Part shown: positions 32,910 to 45,700 of the stretch, one piece after another
Layout of the letters: each line of letters starts with the position of its first letter
How positions within the stretch are numbered: position 1 is the stretch's first letter
Assembly (NCBI RefSeq): GCF_047495875.1
Contig: NC_092497.1
Location: 67,564,992-67,628,991, forward strand
Origin: Pithys albifrons albifrons
Lineage: Eukaryota; Chordata; Aves; Passeriformes; Thamnophilidae
Direction of reading: 5' to 3'
Length of the DNA stretch: 64,000 nt
The notes under the pieces: generated by a model
Told to the model about the DNA's origin: nothing
The model's input: the letters and a program-made list of their open reading frames with translations, nothing else
Databases searched by the model: none
Made by a program: the position numbers and the translations under genes

Positions 32910-34480
32910 AGGGCAGCAAAAGGAGGGTGCAGAGCAAGGTCGTTACCCTAGACTTCAGGAGAGAAGACTTTGGCCTCTATTAGGGATGTGCTTGGTAGAG
33001 TGGATGGCTTAAAACCTTGGAGGGAAGAGGAATCCAAGAAATCTGGTTAATATTCAAGGATCGGCTCTTCCAGACTCAGGAGCAATGCCTCCCAACAAAA
33101 AGGATGTCAGGCAAAAACACTAGAAGGCCTGCATTGATGAACAATGAGTTCTTGGACAATCTTAAACATAAAAAGGAAACCTGCAGAAAGTGAGAGCAAG
33201 GACACGTAACCTGGGAGAAATACAGAAATATTGTCCAAGCTACTAGGAATCAATTTAGGAAAACTAAAGTACTCGCAGAATTGAATCTGGCCAGGGATGC
33301 CAAGGGCAACAATAGAAGCTTCTTGTAAGTATTTTGATGATAAAAGAAAGAATTGGAAAAAAGAAAAAAAAAGAAAAAAAGAAAAGAAAGCTGATGAGGT
33401 GCATTCATGGGTCCTCAAGGGAACTGGCAGGTGCAGTCGCTAAGCCACTATGCATCACATTTGACAAGTTGTGGCAGTCTGGTTAAGGTCCCACTGACTA
33501 AAACAGGAGAAACAAGCCCCCCATGTTTAAAATGAGAAATAAGAAAGATGTGCCCAGCAAGATTATGGAGCAGATCATCCTGGAAATTATGCCAAAGCAC
33601 ATGGAAAACAACAAAGTGACTGGTGATGGACAGAAAGGCTGCATTATGGGAAAACCTTAAGAAATATGTTGAGTTTCTATGATGGGGTTACAGTGATGAT
33701 GGATAAGGGAAAAACAACTAATGTTGTTAATCATCTACCTGGACTTGTGCAAAGCATTTGACACTGTCCCATATGTCTGTAAACTGAAGAAACACGTATT
33801 TGATGAATGGACTCCTTGATGGATAAGGAATTAGCTGTACCACTACACTCAAAGAGTTGTGATCAGGGACTCCATTTCCAAGTGGAGAATAGTGGGGAAT
33901 GGCATTCCTCAGGGACTGGTATTAGAACAGGCACATTTTAACACCTCTTTAATGACATGGACGTTGGGATTAACTAAAACTTCAACAAGTTTGCTGACAA
34001 CACCAAGCTCTGTGATGAAGTTGGTGCACTGGAGAGTGGGGATGCTATCCAGAGGGACCTTGACATATTTGAGAGGTGGGGCTGTTCAAACCTCGTGAAG
34101 TGTAATAGAGTCAAGTGCAAGGTGCACCAGGTTGGGAAAATCCCAAGCACAAGTATAAACTGGGCAAAGAATGGATCAAAGACTTGGGGGTATGAAGGTC
34201 AACATAATATAACCTTCTTCTGATGTGCCTTGTAACTCAGAAAGCTGAGTGAATCCTGGGCTGTGTCAAAACTAGTGTGGCCAGCAAGCTGGGCAAGATG
34301 ACAATGCTCCTCTGCTCTGCTCTTGTGAGACTGCACTGGAGTGCTGTGTCCAAGTATGGGCCATCCAAGTAAAGAAAGATGTGGAGCTGTTACAGTGGGT
34401 CCAGAGAACGGCCATAAAGGCAGAGGGCTGGAGCACCTCTCCTGTTAAGACAAGCTGAGAGAAATGGGGTCATTCAGAAT
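32910..34480 (+). mobile_element. CR1 LINE fragment, ORF2 middle region, truncated at both ends
   Basis: An old CR1 copy that covers ORF2 from the linker before the reverse transcriptase into the C-terminal domain. Recognisable nucleotide phrases include CCCTAGACTTCAGGAGAG (about 32946), GCCAGGGATGCCAAGGGCAAC (about 33290), ATCTACCTGGACTTGTGCAAAGCATTTGACACTGTCCC (about 33731), ATTCCTCAGGG (33904) and AGAGGGACCTTGACA (about 34052). An A/G-rich run at 33354-33390 replaces a substantial part of the expected ORF2. The element stops near 34480, before the CR1 3' end. The reading frame is broken many times. Confidence 0.92.
33859..34098 (+). pseudogene. CR1 ORF2 reverse-transcriptase remnant (broken)
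   Basis: A 79-codon frame that starts in the RT frame (IRDSISKWRIVGNGIPQGLV, where GIPQG is the conserved motif) and then slips. The catalytic box is found in another frame at 33990-34001 and reads FADN instead of FADD. The fragment cannot encode an active enzyme. Confidence 0.85.
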
Positions 34481-36189
34481 GGAAAATGAAATTTCTATGG
34501 AGATCTTATTTATTTTTTTAAATTCATTTTATCAGTTACTTGCCAAACAATAATACAAATAAGAAAAAAAGTCCTATTCAGAAAATGTTATATCTACATA
34601 AAAATCCTATATAAATTACTTAAACATAGGTTATTTCCCTTCTATTCCATCTCATACAGGCAGTTATTTTGAGACAAAGAATGGTTAAAAATTATGTAGC
34701 TAGATGCTTAAAAAACTCCTGTATGCCCAGAAGACTAGTTTTGAGATTCTCAGAAGACAGGAGCCAGTAGCTTCAATTAATAAATTATGAATGAGAAAAC
34801 AAATTGATTTTTCAAAGTCTTAAGTGCTTAAGGAACTTCAGACATTTTTCAATAGAGTACATAAAAACAGAAACGTAGATTTTTGGACACATCTAGAAAT
34901 GCATATATTTTTCAAAATATTGTGTTGATCATTTCAATTATTATAGAAAATTTTACCTCAAAGATAGATACATGTAATACTAATAAAAATAATTATTATT
35001 AATAAAAATTAATTATTAATGTAGTATGCAAACATTACATTTTATAGATTATTGAGAAAAAAAACTCTGAAAAGCTCTTTTGAATTATTGATGTATAGGT
35101 AAAAAGAGGAAAAGAAGAGAACTATCCACAAATTTTTGTTTTGGAACACAACTTAAAAATCTTCCATTGAAGTAGCATTATGCAAATGCACTAATATGCA
35201 ATGTGATACTTAACTAACACAGATGAATTGAAAAAAAAAAAATTAAAAATTGTATTCTATTTAGAACCACAATGTTTATATTGATGTCTGTTTTCCTCCT
35301 CTGGGTAGGGTATCTTTAACACAATATGATAAGAATTTGACTTAATGGGATTTAGTATATTTACTCTTTAAATATTTTCACAGTCTGCTATTGAATTAAT
35401 TATAATTAATTCTACTCTTTTTATCTAACTTGAATTCTGTTTTTATTAACAAAACCTATGAATTCATATGAGTTTTTGCTTTAGATTTAGTAGTTGAAAA
35501 ATTCAGTGCACTTGAAAAATTGCAGTGAAACTTGGCTTAGCTATCAGGATTGCTCAACATTTTATATATGGTACATCTACTTTGTTATTTTCATACCCCT
35601 TTTGTGTTTTTTTTTCATTTATTTCATGTGTTTATAAACCTAAATTTTAAAGATCATGAAATATTAAACATTTCAAGCTATTTTAAAACACAAAGGTCAC
35701 ATGCCTTTTGCTTTAACTGCAAGTTATTTAGCTTGGAGTGCAATACTACAAATTACAGAGCTCATCAGTTTAAATTGGTATTCACAAAACCAGAACGGTT
35801 ATTTACCGCTGAAATTGAAACTGTGAGAAATATCTAATGACTTGCATGTAATAAAGTTGCAAAATGCTTACCCTCACATTACATGAAATACAACAGAAGG
35901 GTTTTAATTTTACTCGGACTTATGTCAACAAAATCCTTTAAAGCTGGCAACAAAGGGTAGCAGAGAACATTATTTTTAAAAAAAAGTGTTCTTCACACTT
36001 TTTTATTCTCTAAAAAATATGTCAATCTACAGATGTTTTAAATTTAATTTATTATTTTTTTTAATTTCAACAGATCATACTCATCATAGATGAGAATCCT
36101 CAATTTATTTTATTGTTATTGATAACGCAGCAAAAGAATCTCTAACAAAGTATCACATTGAAAAAAGTCTGAGATACTGAACACTAGTC
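34481..36189. other. Very AT-rich non-coding DNA
   Basis: No recognised gene or repeat. Contains a perfect 20-bp AT-rich palindrome at 35393-35412 and AATTATTAAT-type low complexity near 34980-35020. Confidence 0.6.
35393..35412. repeat. Perfect 20-bp AT-rich palindrome
   Basis: The sequence from GAATTAATTA to TAATTAATTC reads the same on both strands. It contains several ATTA cores. In DNA this AT-rich, a chance origin is quite possible. Confidence 0.8.
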
Positions 36190-37694
36190 CTTACCAGACC
36201 CTGGAGAACAGGTGAAAAGCCTGGTACAAGGCTGACATACATTTGGTGATAAAATGTCAGTTTACTGAATACTCAAGCAAACCGGACATGAATAAATCCA
36301 TGTGCCCTAAGGGATGCACCCATGCACTGTCTGACAACAACCCAGGGCCACTAATTTTTCAGTTTGAATAGATGCCAGAGAACTGAAAGACAGGAATTTC
36401 ACTTGACTTGAACAGAAGCAGGAAGGAAGATTCAGGGAACTACATGCTCATCTGACTTTCCCTCCATACCTCAGAAGGTGATGGAACAACTCATGCTGGG
36501 AACTGTTGCCAGACACAAGAACAATAAAAAGGTGATTTTAAACCTGGATTCACCAAGGGGAAATCATGCTTGGGAAACCTCATAACCCCTACATTGAAAT
36601 GACAAGCTTGACAGATGAGAGGCTATTATCTGCTTTGACTTTAGTAAGGGTTCTGATACCTTCTGCTATAACATCCTCATAGAGGAGATGAAATAGTATT
36701 GGCTAGATGAAAAGTGAGATGGGTTGAAGGCTAGCTGAATTAACAAGGTTAAGCCAGAACAAATTATAGATCAGTAACTAGCAGTGTACCCCAGGGCTAA
36801 GTACTGAGTGCAATCATGTTCAACATTTTTATTAATTATATGGATGATGAGGCAGAGTGTAGCCTTAAAGTGTTTGTTGATGAATGATATAGTATGGGGA
36901 GGACTGGATAACATGCCAGAGGACTGCACAGCCATCCAGACCTCAGAGTGTTGGAGAAATGTACTGACAGCAACCTCATACAGAAAGCAGTGTGAAGTTC
37001 TGGACCTGAGGAGGAATATTGTCATGTATATGGGAACCAAGATGGGCATAATTAATCTCATAAATTACTTTGCAAGGAAGGTTATGGAGGATCAAAGTTG
37101 CACATGGAAGCAGCAATGTGGTCACAGCACAAAGGGTAGTAACTTCCTAGACTGCACTAGGCAGAACATTGCCAGGAGGTCAAGGGAAGTTGTCCTTCTA
37201 CATACCAGCACTGGTGAGGCCCACGTTTTGTCTACAAGAGAGACGTGGAGCTATTGATTGAGTCCAACAAAGGGCCACAAAGATAACTTAGGGCATGGAG
37301 AAACTCTTCTCAGGGGGAGAACTGAGAGAATGGGGAATGTCCAACCTGGAGTAAGAAAAGTTTAGGATGATGTTTTCAGTATGTGCCAACATATAAGGGG
37401 ACAGTGTACAGAAATTAGAACCAGGCTGTTTCAGTAGCATCCAGTGACAGGACAAGAGACAATGAGCACAAACTGAAACAGAAACTTCCATCTAAACATC
37501 TGGAGACACTTTTTGACTCTGAAAGATGCTAAGCTACTTGCACAGGTTGCCCAGAAGGTTTGTAAACACTCCTTGGAGATACTCAGAAGCTGTTTGGATG
37601 CAGTCATAACCAACTTTGTGTAGGTGACCCTGCTTTAGCAGGGAGGTTCTTCAAGGGCCCCATCCAACCCAATCATTTCTGTGATTCTGTGAAA
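36190..37694 (+). mobile_element. Old CR1 LINE, RT region to 3' end, heavily degraded
   Basis: Phrases typical of CR1 ORF2 and 3' end appear in order: ATCCATGTGCCCTAAGGGATGCACCCATG (about 36296), TTAAACCTGGATTCACCAAGGGGAAATCATGC (about 36538), GCAGTGTACCCCAGGG (about 36781), TTCAACATTTTTATTAATTATATGGATGATG (about 36820), GGGCCACAAAGAT (about 37271), CAACCTGGAG (about 37341), and the tail CCATCCAACCCAATCATTTCTGTGATTCTGTGA (about 37660-37692). The catalytic box region (36873-36884) reads FVDE followed by a stop. Divergence from the copies at 16998 and 42020 is much greater, so it is an older subfamily. A 149-codon frame at 36808-37257 runs across it in a non-RT frame and is not meaningful. Confidence 0.88.
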
Positions 37695-40600
37695 ATTTTT
37701 TATGATTTTAATAGTTACAATAAATTGGTCATAAATATTTGTTTTGTATGTCATGTGAACCTTTACCAATTTTTCTGCATTGAAGCTCAGTTTATTGATA
37801 AGTGACTGACACAAGGAATACTCATTTTAGGACCAAAATATAGATTAGTTCTGCCAGTCACTGTGAGTATAAAACATAATAATGCATAAGTTAGGTCAAA
37901 TCAACAGCATCACACTTTTTTTTTTTAAGGGCTATATTAAAGAAATGAGATATGTAGGGTTATTTCTCCATGCCATACTATTTTAGCTTCTCTCAATACA
38001 ATTCCAGCTTTTGGCAATTGCCATTTAGGGAGAGAGAATAGGAAAAAGTTAATAAAGCTGTACTTGAGGTTGTCATTTGGAAGAGATACGCCATTAGTAC
38101 TTATATCAAATATTAGTAACTAACATAGTGTGTTTAGTATAGTGTAATTTTCTATTATTATTTTCTTTCACTTTATAATATTTGTGCAGGTTTCAGTGCT
38201 AACTGTTGAAATCATAAGTCACTTATTGGTGACTGAGATGCAAGAAGTATATAAAGATTGTTTCCTGAGAATGAGGGAAGTAAGTTTCAAATAGAAATGA
38301 TTGCCTTTTTTTCAGCAAAGAAGGCTTTTGAACATAAGTACAAGGAGGAGAGAACTCATTGAATGATAAAATAAGAAATAAACCAGTAAATAAAGTTCTT
38401 CCTGATCAGAATTAAGAGAAAGAAATAGCATTTGCCAAATTGCAAAATAAGAGTCCTTACCACCTATCAGCTTTTGCTGCAACCTTCCAAATCTGTTTTC
38501 CATACACTGATTTCATATCCATCTTCAAATTATCTTGTTTCCATCTCAATGTATCTTTAGAAGAAATCCCAACATTTGGTATCATGATAAAACACTCCTG
38601 GCAGTGCCAAGCAACCTGGCAGTTCTTCAAATAAGGACTATTGTTTCTATACAAAAGCTAGTTCAAACATGTAAAACAAGAAAAGGCTTTTGTGGTGAAT
38701 ACATGAGTAAAATATAGTATAAATAATGGTAGGAAAGGATACAGAATAAGACAAAATTAATTTATTTTGCATACTCAGTGTTAGTATGATATGTGCTTTA
38801 TACTGTATTTCAATATATGTATGCAGAAATTGTTATAAAACTGTACAGAATAGTTTATTTCAGCTTTCAAGTTATAAAATCTACTTTAACACAATCAGTT
38901 AAATTGTATCAATGTAGATTAAAAAGAATACACCTGATTTAAGTTTCACTATGCTGACCAACAAATATACTTGTTCAGTTTCAATTACTATAAAAAAATG
39001 AAGTAAATTTCCAAGTAGGAATTATTTGCCAGAATTCAGTCCTGAAGATTAAAAAAACCCCAAAACTATCTGACTACATCATCTGTGATAGAGGTGGCAA
39101 GTCCTAATTAGATAAATGTTACAGAATGGGTCTCTGTTTACAGAGGATGTCAAACATCTATGATGGAGGTGAAAAGGATCTTTAAACTACAATTTCAACT
39201 AAATAAAGCAGACTTTGACAAATGAAAATATCTAAAACTTCATTAAATTTTTTAGCTTAAAATCACAGAAACATTTAGAGAGATTCTAAAAATGTTTAAT
39301 CATATTTGAAAAGGTCATGCCTTATTTTTATTTTTCTAAAAAAATAATAACTCTGAACTTCTGCCAGCTAGTATAAAATGAAAAAAAAAATAAAAGAAAA
39401 AACCCAAACCCAAACTTATTAAATATAATTTGGACTATTATTGGAATATATATATTATACACATATATATATTGTGGTTCTCTTTTTCCATTTAAGACCT
39501 AATGGGCTCTTTTTGTTTCATCCTGCAGAAACAGTATTTTATTAATAGGTAACAAAATCACAAAAACATTCCACGTGTTCAGTATTAGTATAACTTTTTA
39601 TAAAGTGCTTAACCACACAGATTTGTATCTAAAGTACATCTTTATATATTTTTATATATCTGAATTTTTCAAAAATCTGTTTTTCTTCCTTGGGTTATTT
39701 GTTGTTTTGCATGATAAATGCTTACATATATTTCTGCATAAGTCATAAAAGAGAAAGGGATATGTAACAGGTTTATAGAAATATACAAGAAGAACAGCTT
39801 GCTATCTCAGTAGTGTATTACCACAGACTCACAAACATATTATGGAAGTGGATCTTTATACATAGTTTTGGAGAAAGATGTGTGGGTTCTATCATATTTT
39901 ACACTCTTATTGCAAGAATAAGAAATATTGATTAATTTTTCTGGTATTAAGCATGGTTCAATATTTCATAACATGGCTTAAACTAAGGGGCAGACAGAAG
40001 AGCAAATCAGATATTTCATCTCTATGGAAACTCTTTCACGCTCTAGGCTGAGTAGACCAACATACTTCAATTATCAACTAGAGGCAAAAAAAAAAAAAAG
40101 GGAAAAAAGAAAACATGAAAAAGTCACACCACAAGGGTCAAAACATTAACCTTTTTACTAGACTCTTGGCTATTTTGACAATCCCTTGAAAAAGACTCTA
40201 TGAAAACCGTATGTATCTGGCCCACAAATTGTTCAAATAACAAGCCAAGAACAATATTCTGTTAAAGATTAGTCAAAAATATTAATAAGACAAAAGACTT
40301 TATCAGTTCTTTGAGCAGTACTTTGATATATAAAATAAAGGTTTTGTCAAGACTTACTTTCTTCTAGGCACAGGAGGTGAGAATATATTTTGAAACAGAA
40401 ATGTTCAGTTACCAGTTCTTAAAAAGTGTTTTCTACTGGCACTCAATATATCCTTTTAAAAAGACATTCATGCTGAATCACTATACAAAAGAACAGCCTA
40501 CTACTAATAGACCATATAGGGCTCTAACTTTGAATTAATCTAATTTCTTATGTAACATCTAAAACACTTCTGTACAACAGTTGTTTCATACACAATTATA

Positions 40601-42019
40601 TTTTTTTTAATTTTTTAAGTGTTATTTGGGCAAACAGTAGATCAACTTAATTTCAGTTTACTTTTAGGATCAAGATTAGGTTTAGTGGAGAGTGGAATGA
40701 ATACTAATGTTTTTATCTCTCAGCAATTACAACAGTAAAAAGGAAATGCATTTTAAGAGCCATATCAGATTTCTTAACACTATTTGCATGATCATGAAAT
40801 TCCCATGAACAATTTGAAAACTATATTGTACAAGTCCCCAGTGCCTTTTTCAAATTTTAAAAACATCAATTTTATACTGGTTCTTTTGAGATCATGAAAA
40901 ATTATTCCTTATGTTATCTATTCATCCACCATGTATACTTTCTACATACTTTATAAGCTTCACAGTCCTATTAGCCCTGTCAAGACCACTGATAAGCACA
41001 TACCACTTTAAAGCAATAGCAGCAAAATTGTCTTTTCAACAAAAATTTCACTGTATAAAACAAACTGTCCTAAAAGTGTTATTGATTCAGATGTTTTCCA
41101 CTTGCCTGAAACTGCACAACCATGCCCTTAAGAAACAGATGTGCAGATATTGGTTGCTATAAAAATAATAATCACTCATTTTTGGTTTGATGTATTAACA
41201 GATATAAATATTGCCTATTACAAACCTTCTTGTACTTAGGAAACAGTGACAACAAAGATAAAGCCAAAGAAGACAGGTTATTGGTGCTATAGTATTCAAT
41301 ATATCTGTATCCCTGTAATTCATCACATACTTACTCATTTAAGGAATGCAGTGATCATACTTTAATAATCATTAATATGAAAGTTGCTTTTTCTTTTAAC
41401 AATGAAAGTCTTGATCTCTCACTACAGGAAAACTCAAATAAAAAACTCTTAATATGCTGTAGTTCTGACTATATTACAAACAAATTAATATTATATTACT
41501 TACTACATAGTTAAATGTAGTCTTTGTTGTCTTTCAGAAGCATTATTTAGTAATTATGTCTAATCTCATTAAATTCAACAGACATTGGATCAGATCAGAT
41601 CCACATAGATTCACATTAAAATTTTTGTATTGGTGGGTGTTCATATGTTCTCATCTCATAATCTGTAAAAAAACCACATGCCATACAGAAGAATCAGCCA
41701 CTGAGAATTTTAGAGACAGCCTTGAGACAAATTTCATAAACCATACTATTTCTTCAGGAACTGAACCATAAAGCTTATAAAATATCAGAGCATCTTTAGC
41801 AGTTGAAGAATGGTAAGGAAGTTGTCCTTATCATTTCACTGATGTCTCTCATGGTAAAAACAGGAAAATTCTAATAATTAAAAAACAAACAAACAAAACC
41901 AGCTGAATTCCAGCTTATGTTTATCTGGATGTTTGTATTTTCAGGGGAGAAAAAAGTAATTATCCAAGGAAAGAAAAGAAAAGGAAAATAGATCAAGAAT
42001 TTATACTTTAGTATACTTT
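37695..42019. other. AT-rich non-coding DNA
   Basis: No recognised gene or transposon. Poly-T near 37917, an A-run near 40087-40100, and scattered TATATA low complexity (for example about 39446-39472). Short frames match nothing known. Confidence 0.6.
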
Positions 42020-42737
42020 ACAGGCTGGGGACAGAGTGGCTGGAGAGTAGCCAGGCAGAAAGGGACCTGGGAGTTTGGATTGACAGGAGACTGAACATGA
42101 GCCAGCAATGTGCCCAAGTGGCCAAGAAGGCCAATAGGATCCTGGCCTGTATCAAGAATAGTGTGGCCAGCAGGCCGAGGGAAGTGATCCTTCCCCTGTA
42201 CTAAGTGCTGGTGAGGCCACACCTTGAGTGCTGTGTTCAGTTCTGGGCCCCTCAGTTTAGGAAAGATATTGAGGTACTGGAGCAGGTTCAGAGAAGGGCA
42301 ATGATGCTGGTGAAAGGACTTGAGCACAAGTCATGTGAGGAAAGGCTGAGGGAGCTGGGGTTGTTTAGCCTGGAGAAGAGGAGGCTCAGGGGAGACCTTA
42401 TCACTCTCTACAACTACAGGAAAGGATGTTGTAGTCAGGTGGGGGTTGGTCTCTTCTCTCAGGCAACCAACAGCAGCACAAGAGGACATGGGCTTAAGCT
42501 CTGCCAGAGAGGTTTAGGTTGGATATCAGGAAGAAGTTCTTTACAGAGAGAGTAATCAGGCATTGGAATGGCCTGCCCAGGGAGGTGGTGGATTCTCTGA
42601 CCCTGGAGGTTTTTAAGGTGAGACTGGACATAGCACTTAGTGCCACGATCTTGTAATCAAAGAGGGGTTGGATTAAGGGTTGGACTTGATGATCTTGGAG
42701 GTCTCTTCCAGCCCACCTGATTCTATGATTCTGTAAT
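42020..42737 (+). mobile_element. CR1 LINE 3' fragment
   Basis: A 5'-truncated copy that starts within ORF2 (ACAGGCTGGGGACAGAGTGGCTGG) and runs to the CR1 end: GGACTTGATGATCTTGGAGG, TCTTCCAGCCC, then TGATTCTATGATTCTGTAA near 42718-42737. It is more complete over the C-terminal region than the copy at 16998-18070 and closely similar to it. Confidence 0.95.
42205..42555 (+). pseudogene. CR1 ORF2 C-terminal fragment
   Basis: A 116-codon frame with [20 protein letters not shown] (residues 4-23), [20 protein letters not shown] (about 36-55), [13 protein letters not shown] and [22 protein letters not shown], the conserved C-terminal region of CR1 ORF2. It frameshifts near 42510, so the last conserved block falls in another frame. 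The ATG is internal to the ancestral frame. No catalytic residues lie in this part. Confidence 0.9.
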
Positions 42738-45700
42738 ATTGTGTATCATAGCAATAGTCCAAATTTAGTCTTTTAGTCTGAAGTTCATTACTGTTGGATT
42801 ACATTCTCCATAAGTAATAACATGGAAAAGTCTCTAAATAAACAGAGTAATGAAATAAAATAAGTTTAAAAATGGATGATTTAAACTTTCAGTGTTTGGA
42901 GAAAGATTAAGAGCTAAATAATTTTCCCTGTTAAGCTAAACAGTAAAACTAATATATTCTGTTTTTTTAATAACCTATTTCAACTTACAAGTCTTGACAT
43001 ATCTCAGAAAGATAGATGTTAAATGTAAAGATACTCAATATACTAATCTTTAGTGAAAAACCAGCAGAATTTTTTCCACTGCACTATTTTATGCAAAATC
43101 ATTGCTATTTAGCTCATTCCAGTACATGAGCTTGATTAGTTAGGGACTAACATTGGTACTTTTAAAGAAGAAAATAATCAGTGTGGAAGAACTGATACTT
43201 AAGGTCCTACTAATCATAAACCTACTGGCAATATTAGATGAGATACCCAAAATTTTAATAATGAGGTAACTTCCTACCTCAGAGGAACCTCAAAATTTGC
43301 AACAATTTCTGGTTGTCTAATTCAGGAAAGAAAGATTGGAGGATTGCTTGTTTTTTTAGGTAAATAGACAAAGCTTCTTTGTCTTTTCAATAGTTGCTAG
43401 GAAATAGAATGGCAGTAAAAAAAAAATAAAGTAACCTTCAAATCAGAGATGTCAACATATTTCAGAATTTAAAGTCAGCAAGTCTGAAATATCATGGAAA
43501 TGACTAAACTCCATTAATTCAATATATGGATCAGAGGTTGTAGAAATTAAATTTGTGTGCTGTATTTTCTTTGGTCCACTCTGGGAATTGCTATTAATTG
43601 TAACCATATGCACAGCTCAGAGTGAGAAGAGATCTCATACTGCAGATAATAAGATGTTCAGACAAAAAGGGGAGGAGGAGGAAATAGCTTCTAATAACAT
43701 TAGGAGCTACTCATTACAAATTAGAAATTACAGACCAAATGTTTTTAATTTTTTTTTTCAGATTGGATGTAAATGGAGAACAGCAGCACATTCACAACTA
43801 GTAAGGACGCAGATTATAGAAAGCTACCACTTATTTTTCTAGCAATGGTCTGAATGCCCTTACAGAAAAGGAACACAATATCCATTTTTCAGATCAGTTC
43901 CTTAATTCCAGATAATTCCTCTGGAGTTTTTGTGGGGAGGCAGCAGAGTAGTTTTTCTTTAATCACTTTTCTCCATCTTGTTTGCCTTGCTAATGCAGAA
44001 GATAAAGGGATGCGCTAAAGCTTCTTAGTGGCTTTACTTTTTTTTTTTTCTTGCATAGCTACTCCTTTCCCTTCCTCTGTGTCATATACTTCAGGTTTTG
44101 TTAGAAGTTGAGGGAATATCCTATAATTTCTTATATCCTCAGTAATTTTTGATGTTTCTTTATCAAAAGCAGACAGAAATGTAAGCCAGTGTGGAAACTG
44201 ACTTCACTTCATCTCTTGGAAAAAACAGAGAGTGGTTATGTGGCAAGGATGGTTATATAGTTGACTTTTGACTCAGAAAATGTTCCCTTTTTGTTTTCTA
44301 GAAGCAATTAGGTATTCACTTTCCTCTTCTTCCTTGAGTACTCTGAGAACCAAACCTTCACAACTCTTTCTTTTCAAAAACCAAAATCCTCAAAAAGGTT
44401 GACAACAAAAGCCAAACACAGGCTTTGATTGAGCCTAATGATACAGAACAACAGAAATTCATTTGCACTGAAAGAAACTATAACAAAAAATTTGGTCCTT
44501 TTCAAGAATTAAGGTGTATTATTCTCTATATATTTGTAACGAAACAGACACTGTAAGGCTCTACAATCAGATGCCTTGTTTCTGAACTCATAATTTCAAC
44601 TTGCCTCTATTCTGATTAAATGTGTCTCCAAGAATGTCATCAGGAGAACCAACACTTTGTAAACACTTACCAATTCTCAAGCAGCTATGACAAGATTTCC
44701 AAAGTGTCTTGAGCTGACCCCCAGCTTCTAAAGCCTGTCCTGTATTCATGGGCCATATACTAAGGGTATAGCATAGCAGAACACATATGTTTTGGTAAAG
44801 TCTAAGAATAAAATAGAATTCCTATAAAACTATTCACATTTTTTTCTACATGGTAGCAACCTTTCTTTGCAAATAAAGTTGAGTTTAATTGAATTACTAC
44901 TTTTAGCATATAATTTCCTCTTTTTTTTTCCCACATAGACATGGTAGAGGCCAAAATCAAAGAAACACTATTCTTTATATTCTTTATATTCTATGCTAAT
45001 TGTAACTCCTATTTAAACCATCTATACCATGTAAATGTTTGGTATCCACTGTGTATCTGCAATATGGAGTTCTACATGTGACCTCCCTATTGTGCAAAGC
45101 AGCTAGATTTGGGTTTAAACGTGACCCACCAGGGAGTTTCACACAATTCTCACAGATCTTGCAATACAAGTCACTGTACATTTTCACACACAATCCCTGT
45201 CTATCCTCCCAAGGTCAGTAATAATTTTGCAGAGCTCCGTCACTTCTTTGGTAAATCAGCTTAACTTCAAATTTTACTCATACAGAAGTTATTCCCGGTA
45301 TTGAAGCATCTCTCTCGCTCTTTTCTGAACAAGAACCTCCTTCTGTTATTCTCTGTCTTCTTGGGAACCAGAATTTTGTTCCGTTTTAAAGGTGCAGATC
45401 AAATGTAGGTTTATACAGAAATATAATAAAATTTTTTGAGTTTTTTGTTTTGTTTTGGGTTGCCTTTTTTTTTCCTTTCTATTCTTTTAAACTTCATGCT
45501 CTGTTAACCTAATAAGTGATTGTCATCTGTATGAGGAGAGATCATTAACACGTATTAGAAAGCTTAATTTTACCTCTTCATACAAAGCCCCTATATCATT
45601 CTTTTATTGTGGAGTAAATTACACAGGAAAGGAAAATTTCCCAAGTATTTAACATCTTTGTTCTCTGTCTCATATCTTGCTGAATAAGCATGGAATCACC

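Noticed and set aside
36808..37257. 149-codon open frame as a host gene
   Set aside because: It lies inside an old CR1 copy and is not even in the reverse-transcriptase frame.
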